A stretch of DNA of 64,000 nt from JBDOQU01 sp039839375 (GTDB lineage Bacteria; Pseudomonadota; Alphaproteobacteria; DSM-16000; Inquilinaceae): contig NZ_JBDOQU010000009.1 in the NCBI RefSeq assembly GCF_039839375.1, positions 62,001 through 126,000 of the forward strand. The letters are read 5' to 3'. A model generated the notes under the pieces. The model had not been told where the DNA came from. It saw nothing but the letters and a program-made list of their open reading frames with translations, and made no database searches. Shown piece after piece: positions 1 to 9,281 of the stretch. The position numbers and the translations under genes are program-made. Within the stretch, counting starts at the first letter, position 1. Each line of letters opens with the position of its first letter.

Positions 1-1984
1 TGCCTTCCTTGTCGATGAAGCTGACCGACAGGTAGCCGTCGAACAGGCTGGCGTTGGATACGTCGATGAACATTCGCTCGCCGTCGCGATAGGTCAGCGA
101 CTGGCTGTTTGGCGTGATGGACAGGCCGAAGGTCCCGTCGCGGTCGATGCGGGTGTGGGCGTCCAGGACGTTCAGCACCGCGCAATGGGGCCAGGGCCTG
201 ACGGCGGGCGTCACGCTGGCCCCGGTCGCGCCGGGAATGCCGGCGATGGCGCTGGAAAGCCGCGCCTTGGCGTCGGCGGACCCTACATAGCCCGACACGC
301 TGATCCGTCCGGCGGCCGAAACGACGGCGTCCAGGCCGGCGCAGTCGAAGCCGGCGAAAACCCGCTCCGCCGCCTGCTGGATCGCTCCCGGATCGACCGG
401 CGTCGGCAGGGCGGCGACCTGCGGCTCCTCAGGTTGGGGCTCCGCAATCGGGGGCTCCGCAATTCGGGGCTCCGGCGTCGCGGCCTCCGATATCACGGGC
501 TCCGGCTCCGGCGCGGGTCCCGGCTCAGGCTCCGGCTGGGCCTCGACGACCGGAACGGGTTCGGGCTCCGGCGGTGCGGCGGTCTCCGGCTCGGGTGTCG
601 CCGCGACCGGCGCTGTCGGCTCCGGCTCTGGTTCTGGCTCTGGGGCGACGTCGGGGCGCGCGGCCGGTTCGTCATCCGGCAGCAGCGTGGAGGTTTCCTC
701 CAGCAGTGCCGCAATGTCGCTGGAAGGCTCCGCCGAAGCCGGCTCCGACTCCGGTTCCGGCGCGGCGGGCGTCGCCGTGGTTGGTGGCGTATCGACCGGC
801 GCGTCCGTAACAGGCTCTTCCGGCGGCTCCACGACGGGCTCGACCGGTCCGGCGACCGGTTCCGTCGTCTCCGGCGTCGCCGTCGCGATCGTTTCCGGTC
901 CGGCATGGCGCAGGAAGTACCAGCCCGCGCCGCCGGCGGCAGCCAGCAGGGCGACCGCCGCGACGCCGATCATCGCCGCGCTCGACCCTTTCTTCTCCGC
1001 CCTGCCAGCCGGTCGGGACGCCGCGGAAGGCGCGCCCGTGGCCGCCGGACGCTGGTCCTCCTGCCAATCGATCAGATCGTACATCGAGGAGGGGCGGTCG
1101 GCCGGATCGGGCTGCAGCATCGCCGTCAGGCCGGGGATCAGCGTCGGCGGGACGCGGGAGAGGTCGGGCACGGCCCGCCGCGCCTCGACCACCGTGATCG
1201 GCGACTGGCCCATGTCCAGCGGTTCCCCGATCGCCGCCGCGACCAGGACCAGCCCCAGGCTGTAGATGTCCGACGCCGCGCCGACCTTGCCGCCGTACAT
1301 GCCCAGCTGTTCGGGCGACACGTAGGAATACTTGCCCGCGAAATCGTCGCCGATGATGGTCGCGGCCGTCGGGTCCGTCAGCTTGGCGATGCCGAAATCG
1401 ATGATCTTGGCGTTTTCCAGCTTGCCTTCCGGCAGGATGATGTTGTCCGGCGAGATATCGCGGTGAACGATGCCCTTGACGTGCGCCGCGCCCAGCCCCC
1501 CGGCCAGCCGGTCGCGCAGCCGGATGATGTCGCCGGGCGGCAGCGCGCCGTCGCGGATCGTCTCCGCCAGCGACGGGCCGACGACATATTCCATCACCAG
1601 ATAGAGCCGGCCGTCCTCGTCCCGGAACACGCCGTCATAGGCGACGACCGCGTCGTTCCGCACGCTGCGCAGCGATCCCGCTTCACGGCGGAACATGTCC
1701 AGGATCTTCGGGTCGCTGGCCAGCTCCGGCAGGATGACCTTGATCGCGTGCTGGGTTCCCATGTCGGCGTGGGTGGCGCGATAGACCTCTCCCATCCCGC
1801 CACGGGCCAGAAGTTCCTCCACCCTGTAGGTGTGGTTGAGGACGCGTCCGGCCGGAATGGTGCTCTGCCGGCCGCCTTCATCCTGCTTGGGGCTGGGAAT
1901 GGGCGGACGGTTGGAGAATCCCGGCGCCGACGCCAGCCGCGTCGCCTCGTCGTTGCCGCCGTTCCTGTCCTGATCGCCGGTCAT
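1..1984 (-). CDS. Transmembrane Ser/Thr protein kinase with BON-like and DUF4384-like C-terminal part (3' end beyond window)
   Basis: Hanks-type kinase; 661 codons are visible and the frame is still open at base 1. The Gly-rich loop is LARGGMGEVYRA near residues 59-70, with Lys82 (AIKVI), the HRD motif at 174-176 (IVHRDISPDN) and DFG at 196-198. One membrane span follows at about 337-357. Next comes a 170-residue Pro/Glu-rich linker that should reach through the periplasm. A BON-like segment (SGYVGSADAKARL) at about 545-600 precedes a part resembling the start of DUF4384 (YRDGERMFIDV, GYLSVSFIDKEG). The kinase would face the cytoplasm and the C-terminus the periplasm. The ATG at 1984 is divergent from the OmpA gene. 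Kinase and topology are clear; the DUF4384 match is by eye on a truncated domain. Confidence 0.9.
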   Translation of the reverse strand, partial: MTGDQDRNGGNDEATRLASAPGFSNRPPIPSPKQDEGGRQSTIPAGRVLNHTYRVEELLARGGMGEVYRATHADMGTQHAIKVILPELASDPKILDMFRREAGSLRSVRNDAVVAYDGVFRDEDGRLYLVMEYVVGPSLAETIRDGALPPGDIIRLRDRLAGGLGAAHVKGIVHRDISPDNIILPEGKLENAKIIDFGIAKLTDPTAATIIGDDFAGKYSYVSPEQLGMYGGKVGAASDIYSLGLVLVAAAIGEPLDMGQSPITVVEARRAVPDLSRVPPTLIPGLTAMLQPDPADRPSSMYDLIDWQEDQRPAATGAPSAASRPAGRAEKKGSSAAMIGVAAVALLAAAGGAGWYFLRHAGPETIATATPETTEPVAGPVEPVVEPPEEPVTDAPVDTPPTTATPAAPEPESEPASAEPSSDIAALLEETSTLLPDDEPAARPDVAPEPEPEPEPTAPVAATPEPETAAPPEPEPVPVVEAQPEPEPGPAPEPEPVISEAATPEPRIAEPPIAEPQPEEPQVAALPTPVDPGAIQQAAERVFAGFDCAGLDAVVSAAGRISVSGYVGSADAKARLSSAIAGIPGATGASVTPAVRPWPHCAVLNVLDAHTRIDRDGTFGLSITPNSQSLTYRDGERMFIDVSNASLFDGYLSVSFIDKEG

Positions 1985-2072
1985 CCCACCATACCAAGCT
2001 GACTCACCCTGCCCGGGCAAACCCTACACCGCCCGCCCCCATGCGGAAAATGAATCTTTCCCGTATGACGAT

Positions 2073-2127
2073 GATAATGGGCGATCGTTATCAATGATTT
2101 GCCGCTGTTGGAGTTGAGACGTATAGT
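2073..2127 (+). promoter_or_regulatory. Candidate sigma70-type promoter and upstream inverted repeat for the OmpA-domain gene
   Basis: TTGCCG at 2099-2104 and TATAGT at 2122-2127 are separated by 17 bp, about 65 bp before the ATG at 2194. Just upstream is an inverted repeat GATAA-N10-TTATC (2073-2092) that could be an operator shared with the divergent kinase gene. Sequence match only. Confidence 0.45.
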
Positions 2128-2193
2128 TGCCGACAGTTTCGCGTCCGACGACCTTGAAGGTCGCCGGCGCATTGTGCTTTCCAGGAGGGTGGG

Positions 2194-2925
2194 ATGAAGA
2201 TGTTTGAATATGCCGGCCCTGTCGCTCTCGCGATGACGGCGGCGCTCGCCATCGTCTCGTCGGCCAGCGCGCAGACCCAGTTCGGCGCGTCCGACGATCC
2301 GAGCTATTGCGAGGTGTGGAGCGCGCTCAGCAACGAACCCAACGATCGCTGCCCCGACGCCGGCTCCGCCGCCGCGCAGAGCGGAGAGGGCGGCTTGAGC
2401 CTCAGCGGCACCACCCAGGGCCTGTCGATCCGCCAGGCGCCGGCCGACGCCGCGGCCCCGGCCCCCAGCCCGGCGACCCCCGCCGCGGCGGCGACCACGG
2501 CGCCGGCCGAACCCGCCGCTCCGGCCGCGCCCGTCGTTCCGGCCGCGACGCCGGCCACGGCCCCGTCGGCGCCTGTCGTCCGGGCGGCCTCCTTCGGCAG
2601 CATCCAGTTCGAGCTGAATTCCGCGCAGCTCACGCCCCGCGCGATGGAGACGCTCGACACCATCGCCGATGTGCTGGCCGATCCGGGACTCGCCGGCAAC
2701 AGCTTCGTCATCGAAGGGCACACCGACGCCTCGGGCAGCGCGACCTACAATCAGTCCCTCTCCGAACAGCGGGCCCGCGCGGTCGTCGACTATCTGACCT
2801 CCCAGGCCGGGATAGACGACAGTCGCCTGCAGCCGGAAGGAAAGGGAGAGACGCAGCCTCTCCCCGGCCTCGCCCCCACCGCCGGCGACAACCGCCGCGT
2901 CGTCGTCCTGAACACCGGCACCTGA
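2194..2925 (+). CDS. Exported OmpA-family (peptidoglycan-associating) protein
   Basis: A 243-residue protein with a Sec signal peptide (residues 1-27, cleavage near ASA-Q), then an Ala/Pro-rich linker (about 70-125) and a C-terminal OmpA domain (about 130-240). The domain carries the typical peptidoglycan-contact pattern EGHTDASGSATYNQSLSEQR. There is no beta-barrel and no lipobox, so it is probably a soluble periplasmic protein bound to the cell wall. AGGAGG lies just upstream of the ATG. It is divergent from the transmembrane kinase and convergent with the CHAT lipoprotein. A wall-anchoring role for the kinase/protease island is inference. Confidence 0.9.
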   Translation: MKMFEYAGPVALAMTAALAIVSSASAQTQFGASDDPSYCEVWSALSNEPNDRCPDAGSAAAQSGEGGLSLSGTTQGLSIRQAPADAAAPAPSPATPAAAATTAPAEPAAPAAPVVPAATPATAPSAPVVRAASFGSIQFELNSAQLTPRAMETLDTIADVLADPGLAGNSFVIEGHTDASGSATYNQSLSEQRARAVVDYLTSQAGIDDSRLQPEGKGETQPLPGLAPTAGDNRRVVVLNTGT

Positions 2926-2961
2926 GGCTCCTGCGGGGAGGGGAAGACCTCCCCTTCACTT

Positions 2962-3166
2962 CACCCTGAGCCTGTCGAAGGGTGTGGGCACATATGGTTC
3001 GACAAGCTCACCATGAGGGGAAGGACGCGCCCCATCCTTGCTGGTCATTCCGGACTTGATCCGGAATCCATAGGCCGGCGACGCCGCGCGGACGGTGAAG
3101 GACCGGGAGGGATTCCGCCTGTCACCGACGCCGTATGGATGCTGGATCGTGGTCCAGCATGACGAG
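2962..3166. repeat. Dispersed palindromic intergenic repeat, copy 1
   Basis: Contains CACCCTGAGCCTGTCGAAGG and its partial inverse TTCGACAAGCTCACCATGAGG (about 2962-3020), then the palindromes TTCCGGACTTGATCCGGAA (about 3046-3064) and ATGCTGGATCGTGGTCCAGCAT (about 3134-3160). Related copies lie near 13.1, 36.9, 55.0 and 58.9 kb. It sits between two convergent genes and probably forms RNA hairpins. Confidence 0.75.
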
Positions 3167-3188
3167 GTTTGGGAGGAGGAAGGGCGCG

Positions 3189-6100
3189 TCAGATCTGGCG
3201 CGCCCCGTCCCCGATCAGCGTGAAGCTCGCCCACAGATAGGGGTGGGAGGCGGCGGGCGTCCGGGCGAAGCCCAACTGGGCCTCCCGCAGCGACGCCGCC
3301 AGCGTCCGGTTCGTTCCCGCCGCAGTCTCGAAGGTCTGGGTGATCAGCGCCACCGTGGCTTCGGTGCTGACCTGCCAGTTCGATACCAGAAGCGACCGCG
3401 CGCCGGCATAGAGGAAGGCGCGGGCGAGGCCGGTAAGGCTCTCGCCACGCTGCTTGTCGCTCTCGCCCTGGTCGGCAACCAGCCTCGGCCCCTGCGCCGC
3501 GATCAGGCTGTCCGTGCGGTTCTGCGCGCCCAGCGGGCCGCCGGTGTTGCAGGCGCTTAAGACCACCACCTCGGCATCCAGGTTGAGATTGAAGATCTCT
3601 GTATAGGTCAGCAGGCCATTGTCCCAGGTTTCCCCCGACGCGCCGTAGGAGGTCAGCAGCGAGGGTTCCGACAGGCAGTCCAGCTCTCCCGGCAGCAAAC
3701 CGTGCGTGGCGAAGGCCAGCACCCGGTACTGGTCCAGCGGCAGGCTTCGGATCGTCGGCTCGGTGAACTGCTGCCCTAGTATGACGTCCGACGGGTCGGC
3801 GCCGAAGCTGGCGGCCATGGCGCGAAGCTGGGCTGCCGTTTCGTCCAGCCGTGGGGCATTGGCGACCGCCTCCGCCCCTTCCCGGCAGGCTTCGGGCAGG
3901 TTCAGGCTCTCCAGGATGATGTCCGCCGACGGCACCGGATCGAAAGCGCCGAAGCCGATGAAGGGCTGGGGCGCCTGCGACCGGCCGGCCTTCTCCCGCA
4001 GATCGACGAAGGATCGGACGGACGGCACGTTGCTGACCGCCATCTCCCCGATCAGCCAGTCGACGCCGCTATAGTCGGCATTGACGATCTGCGGCGGCGG
4101 CGAGGCCACCAGCACCGACAGGGGCAGCGACGACAGCGCCTTGGAGGTCACGGCCAGCAGATGGTCGACGGAGGACAGCCGGTCGGCGAACGGCCCCAGA
4201 AGCTGCTGATAGAGAAGGTGGGACGCCGTCACATCGAACCCGCCGACAGAAAGGCCGGACGGGCCGCCGGTGACGACGAAGGCCTGGCGCAGCCGGTCGA
4301 CCAGCACCTGCAATTGCGGCTCGGTCAGCGGCACGCGGGACGCCAGCACCCCTTCCGGCGTCGCCAGGAAGACGTAGCTGCCATCCGCGCCGACCAGGAA
4401 CTGGGCCAGCGCCTCCTCCGGCCGCAGCAGCGGCTGAAGCTGGTCGAACCGGCTGCTGGTGTCGCGCAGGATGTTCAGGTTGGGAGCTGCCGCCTGGACC
4501 TGCGGCTCCAGCACCAGGATGCGCTGCTCCTGCGCCTCGATCCGGGCGCGGAGATCGTCCAGATATCCCTCATCCTCCGGCAGCAGGGCCTGTGAGGAGG
4601 CGCGGCTGAAATTGAACAGCAGCGTGTCGCGCTGCCGCTTGGCGTCCTGCAGTTCGCGGATCAGTGCGCCGACATCGTCGTCGGATGCCGAGAGACGAAC
4701 CGCAGCGTCGGCGATGTTCTGCTCCGTCACCGGGCTGCGGACGAGCTGGGCCGCGTCGAACATCTCGACATAGAGCGCCGGTTGTGCGGAAGGGTCGGCC
4801 TCCGCCGCTGCCCACAGCAGGTCCAGATAAGGGCCGATCTGCTCCAGCCGCGCGCTCTCGCCGCCTTCGCGCATGATCGTGACCGCGGAACGGTAGGACG
4901 CCACCGCCTCGTCCGCCCGGCCGCTCTGGCGGTAGAGTTCCGCGAGGTAGAGGTAGGTCAGCGCGACCGGCCGTTCCTCCGGGAACAGCCTCTGCCGGGC
5001 GTCGAGCGCCCGTCGAAGGTCGCTCTCCGCCGCGCCATAGGCGCCGCGCGCGGTCTGGATCTGGCCGCGCAGCTCCAGAAGCTGGGGCAGCCACCAGCCG
5101 GATCGCTCGCCCATCGTCTCGATGGTGCCGATCGCCTGGTTGATGATCTCCAGCGCCTGGTCCAGATCGCCCTGGCGGTACAGCAGCGCGGCCTCGATAT
5201 ACTGGCTCTGCGCGATCTCGACCGGCGCGGTGTCCAGCGGCGTCGCCAGCACGCCGCTGTCGGCCAGCGACTGGCCGATGCCGCCTTGGCCGAACGCGGC
5301 CGTCTGCTGAAAGCCGGCGATCTGGCCGCTGGCCATCGCCAGTTCCCGCCGGCGCTCCGTCGCCTGCCGGGCCAGCCTCACCGCCTCGTCATATTTCTGC
5401 TGGTTGGCCGCGTGCAGCGACAGGTAGCTGGTGTAGCGCGCCTTGAGGCCGGGGTCGAACGCGCCCTGGATCAACTGGCCCGCCCGGTCGAACAGCGGCT
5501 CGGCGACGGTGAAGCGCTCCTGGTTGCTGATCTGCAGCGCAAGATGCATCAGCGGATCGCCAAGCTCCGGACTGTCGGATCCCAATATGCGCTGGTGGAT
5601 CTCCACCGCCTCGCGGTAGCGCCGCTCCGATTCCGCGAAATTCTTGACGCTGTTGTAATAGCGGCCGACGGACATCAGCCGCTGGTAATCGTCAAGGTCG
5701 CCCGCGCCGAACAGATGATCGCCCATCTGGGCTTCCAGCCGTCGGACTGCGGCGGAACTTCCCGAAGGCTCGGCCGCCGCCAGCCCCTCGGGCGCGGCCG
5801 TGCCGGACAGGACGGCGACCGCCGTCTCCAGCGTCGGCTGGGCGGCCGGGATGCCCTCTGCCAGATAGACGTCGTCCTCGATGCTGGTGGCGAAGGCGAC
5901 ATAAGGCCAGCCGCCATTCTTCAGCCGGCAGTCCAGCAGGATCGCCTCATGGCCGCCGGCAATGGCCGAGGTTCCGGCCTCCGCGCAGGTCGCCGTCCGT
6001 TCCAGCCGGTCGCGCCAGTCGCCGGCGGAAAGAAAGCTACGCGCCCGTTCCGTGCCGCCGCCGATATCGGCGATGCGCAGCACCTGTCCGCTGGGCCGTT

Positions 6101-6311
6101 CCCAGTCGCCGCAGAACACGTTGAAGGGCGCGCCCAGCGCCGCCACACGGTCGTCGGGCCGCAGCCGGCACGATTCGCCGATCAGGTTCGCGCCAAGCTG
6201 GGTTTCGCCCGCATTGCCGACGAGGCCGGTTCCCGGCCCTCCTGTCTGGCACCCCACCGCGAGCGCCGCCAGGGCGCAGACCGTCGCGACACGTCTGGCG
6301 ATCACTCTCAT
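3189..6311 (-). CDS. CHAT-domain (caspase-fold) TPR lipoprotein
   Basis: A 1040-residue protein. Residues 1-21 are a lipoprotein signal with lipobox LAVGC (Cys21), so the mature protein should be membrane-anchored outside the cytoplasm. Residues about 205-515 are TPR-type helical repeats. The last 330 residues are a CHAT domain with the dyad His870 (FATHG) and Cys921 (LSACNTG), both intact. CHAT domains share the caspase/separase peptidase fold. The open frame runs far upstream of 6311, but that part is antisense to the next gene; the signal peptide and a GGGAG at about 9 nt fix the start. It is divergent from the TPR methyltransferase pair. Substrate unknown. Confidence 0.88.
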   Translation of the reverse strand: MRVIARRVATVCALAALAVGCQTGGPGTGLVGNAGETQLGANLIGESCRLRPDDRVAALGAPFNVFCGDWERPSGQVLRIADIGGGTERARSFLSAGDWRDRLERTATCAEAGTSAIAGGHEAILLDCRLKNGGWPYVAFATSIEDDVYLAEGIPAAQPTLETAVAVLSGTAAPEGLAAAEPSGSSAAVRRLEAQMGDHLFGAGDLDDYQRLMSVGRYYNSVKNFAESERRYREAVEIHQRILGSDSPELGDPLMHLALQISNQERFTVAEPLFDRAGQLIQGAFDPGLKARYTSYLSLHAANQQKYDEAVRLARQATERRRELAMASGQIAGFQQTAAFGQGGIGQSLADSGVLATPLDTAPVEIAQSQYIEAALLYRQGDLDQALEIINQAIGTIETMGERSGWWLPQLLELRGQIQTARGAYGAAESDLRRALDARQRLFPEERPVALTYLYLAELYRQSGRADEAVASYRSAVTIMREGGESARLEQIGPYLDLLWAAAEADPSAQPALYVEMFDAAQLVRSPVTEQNIADAAVRLSASDDDVGALIRELQDAKRQRDTLLFNFSRASSQALLPEDEGYLDDLRARIEAQEQRILVLEPQVQAAAPNLNILRDTSSRFDQLQPLLRPEEALAQFLVGADGSYVFLATPEGVLASRVPLTEPQLQVLVDRLRQAFVVTGGPSGLSVGGFDVTASHLLYQQLLGPFADRLSSVDHLLAVTSKALSSLPLSVLVASPPPQIVNADYSGVDWLIGEMAVSNVPSVRSFVDLREKAGRSQAPQPFIGFGAFDPVPSADIILESLNLPEACREGAEAVANAPRLDETAAQLRAMAASFGADPSDVILGQQFTEPTIRSLPLDQYRVLAFATHGLLPGELDCLSEPSLLTSYGASGETWDNGLLTYTEIFNLNLDAEVVVLSACNTGGPLGAQNRTDSLIAAQGPRLVADQGESDKQRGESLTGLARAFLYAGARSLLVSNWQVSTEATVALITQTFETAAGTNRTLAASLREAQLGFARTPAASHPYLWASFTLIGDGARQI

Positions 6312-6473
6312 ATCCCCCATCTCCCGCAATCCGCTGATGACCATCGGTCGCTGCCCCTGCGGGACATAATACTTCAAATGGGCAGGAACGGGAGTGCCTT
6401 CCTTTCTTGAATTTCCATCTTTCCGCTCTGCTAGACTGCCGCCGCGAACGGTGATTCTCGGGGGCAGGCGGCA

Positions 6474-8075
6474 TTGGGCAGGGTATCGGCACTTCAGGAG
6501 GAGGCGCGGGCGTTCTATGGCGACGGCCGGCTGGAGGAGGCCGCCGACCGGCTGAGGGAGGCTCTCCGGCTTGACCCCGACGATCCCGAGTCGCGCCACC
6601 TCCTCGGCGTCGTCGTCGCCCGGCTGGGCGACCTTGAGGGCGGCGGCCAACTGATCGAAGCAGCGATCGCCCTGGCGCCGGCGGAATCCTCCTATCACGT
6701 CAATCTCGGCAATGTCCGGCAGGCCTCGGGCGATCTGGAAGGCGGGGCCGCGTGTTTCCGGCGCGCGGTCGACCTCGCGCCCTGGAACGCCTTGGCCCGG
6801 TTCAACCTGGCGCGCCTGCTGGACGATCTGGGCGATGCGGAAGGCGCAGCGGCGGAATATCGCCAGGCTATCGAGACCGCGCCTTGCTTCGCCGATGCGC
6901 ACAACAACCTTGCCACCGTCCTGGAGACGATGGGCCGGCGGGAGGAGGCGATCGAATCCTATCGCCGCGCCGTGGAGCTGGAGCCGGACAGCGCGCTCTT
7001 CGCGGACAATCTGGGCAAGGCGCTTCAGAAGGCGGGCCGGCAGGGGGAGGCCGAACGATGGCACCGCACGGCTATCGGCCTCGCCCCCGGCAACGCGTCC
7101 TCCCACCGCTATCTGGGCGACGCGCTCCTGGATATGAAGCGGCCTGACGAGGCGGAGGAATGCTACCGGACGGCACTTGCCCTCGATCCCGGCCTTCCCG
7201 ACGTGCATAACAATATGGGTCATATCCTGGAGCAGCGGCATCGCTACGAGGAGGCGGAGGCCTCCTATCGCGCTTGCGTCGGGCTGGAGCCGGGGCACAA
7301 GGCCGCGCTGACCAATCTGGGCCAGATCCTGTTCCGGCTGGGCCGGATGGAGGAGGCGCGCCAGACGTTCCGCCTCCTGCTGGCCAGCCACCCCGACAGT
7401 CCCGTCGCGCGCCACATGGTCGCCGCGACAACGGGGGAGGGGGTGGAGGACCGCGCGCCGGACGATTACGTCCAGCAGGTATTTGACGGCTTCGCCGCCG
7501 TCTTCGACGAAAAGTTGGCAGAGCTGGACTATCGCGCGCCGTCGCTGATCGCGAAGCTTTTGGCCGACAGCCTTGGCGCGCCGGAGGGCACGCTCGCGAT
7601 CGCCGATCTCGGCTGCGGCACGGGCTTGTGCGGACCCTTCCTGCGGCCCTATGCGCGAATCCTGGCAGGGGTGGATTTGTCGCCCCGGATGCTGGACAAG
7701 GCGCGCGAGCGGGAAGTTTACGACGATTTGCTGGCGCGTGAGCTGACCTCCTTCCTGGAGGAGGAGCCGGCGCGTTTCGATCTGCTGATCGCCGCCGATA
7801 CGCTGGTCTATTTCGGCGCGCTGGGGCCGGTGCTGGGCGCGGCCGCGCGGTCGCTGAAGAAGGGAGGAAGATTCGTGTTCACCCTGGAGGAATGGGCCGA
7901 GGAAGACGCCGAAGGTTTCGTCCTCACCCCCAGCGGCCGCTACGCCCATCCGATCGACGATGTGGTCCGGCTGCTGGCCGGCGCGGGCTTCGCGGACCGG
8001 CGAATCGCCCATGTCCATCTGAGGGTCGAGCGCGGCGTCCCGGTCGCCGGGCTGCTGGTGGATGCCGGCCTGTGA
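6474..8075 (+). CDS. TPR-repeat methyltransferase, paralogue 1
   Basis: A 533-residue protein. About eight TPR units (residues 1-315) precede a class I SAM-dependent methyltransferase domain with motif I DLGCGTGLC near 377-385, an acidic motif II region (GVDLSP) and AADTLVYFG. This is the architecture of COG4976, predicted methyltransferases with a TPR repeat. The start appears to be TTG at 6474 behind GGGGGCAGG. The stop overlaps the GTG of the next paralogue (GTGA), implying translational coupling. There is no signal peptide, so it is cytoplasmic. The methyl acceptor is unknown; TPRs suggest a protein partner. Confidence 0.85.
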   Translation: MGRVSALQEEARAFYGDGRLEEAADRLREALRLDPDDPESRHLLGVVVARLGDLEGGGQLIEAAIALAPAESSYHVNLGNVRQASGDLEGGAACFRRAVDLAPWNALARFNLARLLDDLGDAEGAAAEYRQAIETAPCFADAHNNLATVLETMGRREEAIESYRRAVELEPDSALFADNLGKALQKAGRQGEAERWHRTAIGLAPGNASSHRYLGDALLDMKRPDEAEECYRTALALDPGLPDVHNNMGHILEQRHRYEEAEASYRACVGLEPGHKAALTNLGQILFRLGRMEEARQTFRLLLASHPDSPVARHMVAATTGEGVEDRAPDDYVQQVFDGFAAVFDEKLAELDYRAPSLIAKLLADSLGAPEGTLAIADLGCGTGLCGPFLRPYARILAGVDLSPRMLDKAREREVYDDLLARELTSFLEEEPARFDLLIAADTLVYFGALGPVLGAAARSLKKGGRFVFTLEEWAEEDAEGFVLTPSGRYAHPIDDVVRLLAGAGFADRRIAHVHLRVERGVPVAGLLVDAGL

Positions 8076-9163
8076 TCCCGGAAGATCGCCCCGATCGAAT
8101 AGAAGAGGCCAAGGCGTTGGAGGCCGAGGGCCGGACGGAGGAGGCGGCCGCGCTCTATCGGGACATCCTTGAACAGGATCCGGAGAATGTCCGGGCGCTC
8201 AACAATCTCGGCACGATCTGGGAGAATGACGGCTGGCTCGATTCCGCCCTCGGCCTGCTCGACCGGGCCATCTCGACCGCTCCTGAGATCCCGGTCCTCC
8301 ACTACAACAGGGGCCACATCCTTCAGGGGCTGGACCGGACGGAAGAGGCCATCGACGCCTATCGGCAGGCGCTCGCCCTGGCGCCGGGCATGACCGCCGC
8401 GGCGCGCAATCTGAGTCAGCTCCTTTATGGCGAGGACAGGCTGGAGGAGGCGGCCGAAGTGCTGCGCCACTGGCTGACGGTCGAACCGGAAAGCGCGATC
8501 GCCCGTCACGCCCTGGCGGCCGTCACCGGGGAAGGCGCGCCGGATCGCGCGGCCGACGATTATGTGACCGGCATCTTCGATTCCTTCTCGACCAGCTATG
8601 ACGAGAAGATGGCCCGGCTGGACTACGCGGTGCCGGGGCTGCTCATCTCCCGCCTCGCGCATTTGAGGGGCGAGCCCGCCGGATCGCTTGCCATCCTCGA
8701 CGCCGGTTGCGGCACCGGCCTCTGCGCCGAAACCCTCAGGCCCTACGCCCGCACCCTCCAGGGCGTCGACCTGTCGGCTGGGATGCTCGCCAGGGCGCGG
8801 GATCGTGGGCTTTATGACGAGTTGACGGAGGAGGAGCTGACCGCCGCACTGCTGTCGCGGCCGGGGGCGTTCGATATCGTCGTCTCCGCCGACACGCTGA
8901 TCTATTTCGGCGATCTCCGCCCCGCCCTCGCCGCCATCGCCGTCGGCCTCCGCCCCTCGGGCCACGCGCTCTTCTCGGTGGAGCGCCTGGATGAAGATGA
9001 TGGCTTCCGCCTCGGCCCCAGCGGCCGCTATCTCCACAGCCGCCGCCACATAGAAGAAGCCCTCGCCGCCACCGGCCTCACCGCGATCAAGATCGAGGAG
9101 CTGACCCTGCGGCGTGAGGCGGGGAAGGATGTGGCGGGATATCTGGTGATCGCCGAACGGTAG
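8072..9163 (+). CDS. TPR-repeat methyltransferase, paralogue 2
   Basis: A 363-residue paralogue of the preceding gene with fewer TPR units (residues about 5-150) and the same COG4976-type methyltransferase domain: ADDYVTGIFDSFSTSYDEKM linker, motif I DAGCGTGLC near 209-217, then SADTLIYFGDL and a conserved GPSGRYLHS tail. GTG start at 8072 inside the GTGA overlap; the frame is open further upstream but only antisense or shadow to paralogue 1. Co-transcribed with 6474-8075. Cytoplasmic; acceptor unknown. Confidence 0.85.
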   Translation: MIPEDRPDRIEEAKALEAEGRTEEAAALYRDILEQDPENVRALNNLGTIWENDGWLDSALGLLDRAISTAPEIPVLHYNRGHILQGLDRTEEAIDAYRQALALAPGMTAAARNLSQLLYGEDRLEEAAEVLRHWLTVEPESAIARHALAAVTGEGAPDRAADDYVTGIFDSFSTSYDEKMARLDYAVPGLLISRLAHLRGEPAGSLAILDAGCGTGLCAETLRPYARTLQGVDLSAGMLARARDRGLYDELTEEELTAALLSRPGAFDIVVSADTLIYFGDLRPALAAIAVGLRPSGHALFSVERLDEDDGFRLGPSGRYLHSRRHIEEALAATGLTAIKIEELTLRREAGKDVAGYLVIAER

Positions 9164-9275
9164 CCCCTCACCCTCCCGCTTCGCGGGATCGACGTATACG
9201 TCGATCCCTCTCCCCGGTGGGGCGAGGGTGAAGTTGGTAGCCCTCGCCCCTCCGGGGAGAGGGTTGGGTGAGGGG
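9164..9275. terminator. Convergent-gene inverted repeats with a 24-bp perfect palindrome
   Basis: CCCCTCACCC (9164-9173) pairs with GGGTGAGGGG (9266-9275), and inner arms CCTCTCCCC / GGGGAGAGG repeat the pattern. Between them is a perfect palindrome at 9185-9208 centred on GACGTATACGTC. It lies between two convergent TPR-methyltransferase genes, so a bidirectional terminator is likely. The palindrome is longer than termination needs. Confidence 0.55.
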
Positions 9276-9281
9276 ACCTTG

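Noticed and set aside
155..2002. 615-codon plus-strand frame over the first kinase gene
   Set aside because: Arg/Gly low-complexity shadow of the Pro/Glu-rich linker; the kinase motifs read on the minus strand.
2962..3166. Possible CRISPR or integration-site character of the palindromic repeats
   Set aside because: Copies are singletons tens of kb apart with no regular spacers, cas genes or integrase.
3189..8018. A single 1609-codon open frame that extends the CHAT protein far upstream
   Set aside because: The part beyond 6311 is antisense to the TPR methyltransferase gene and has no homology; the lipobox signal peptide and ribosome site fix the start at 6311.
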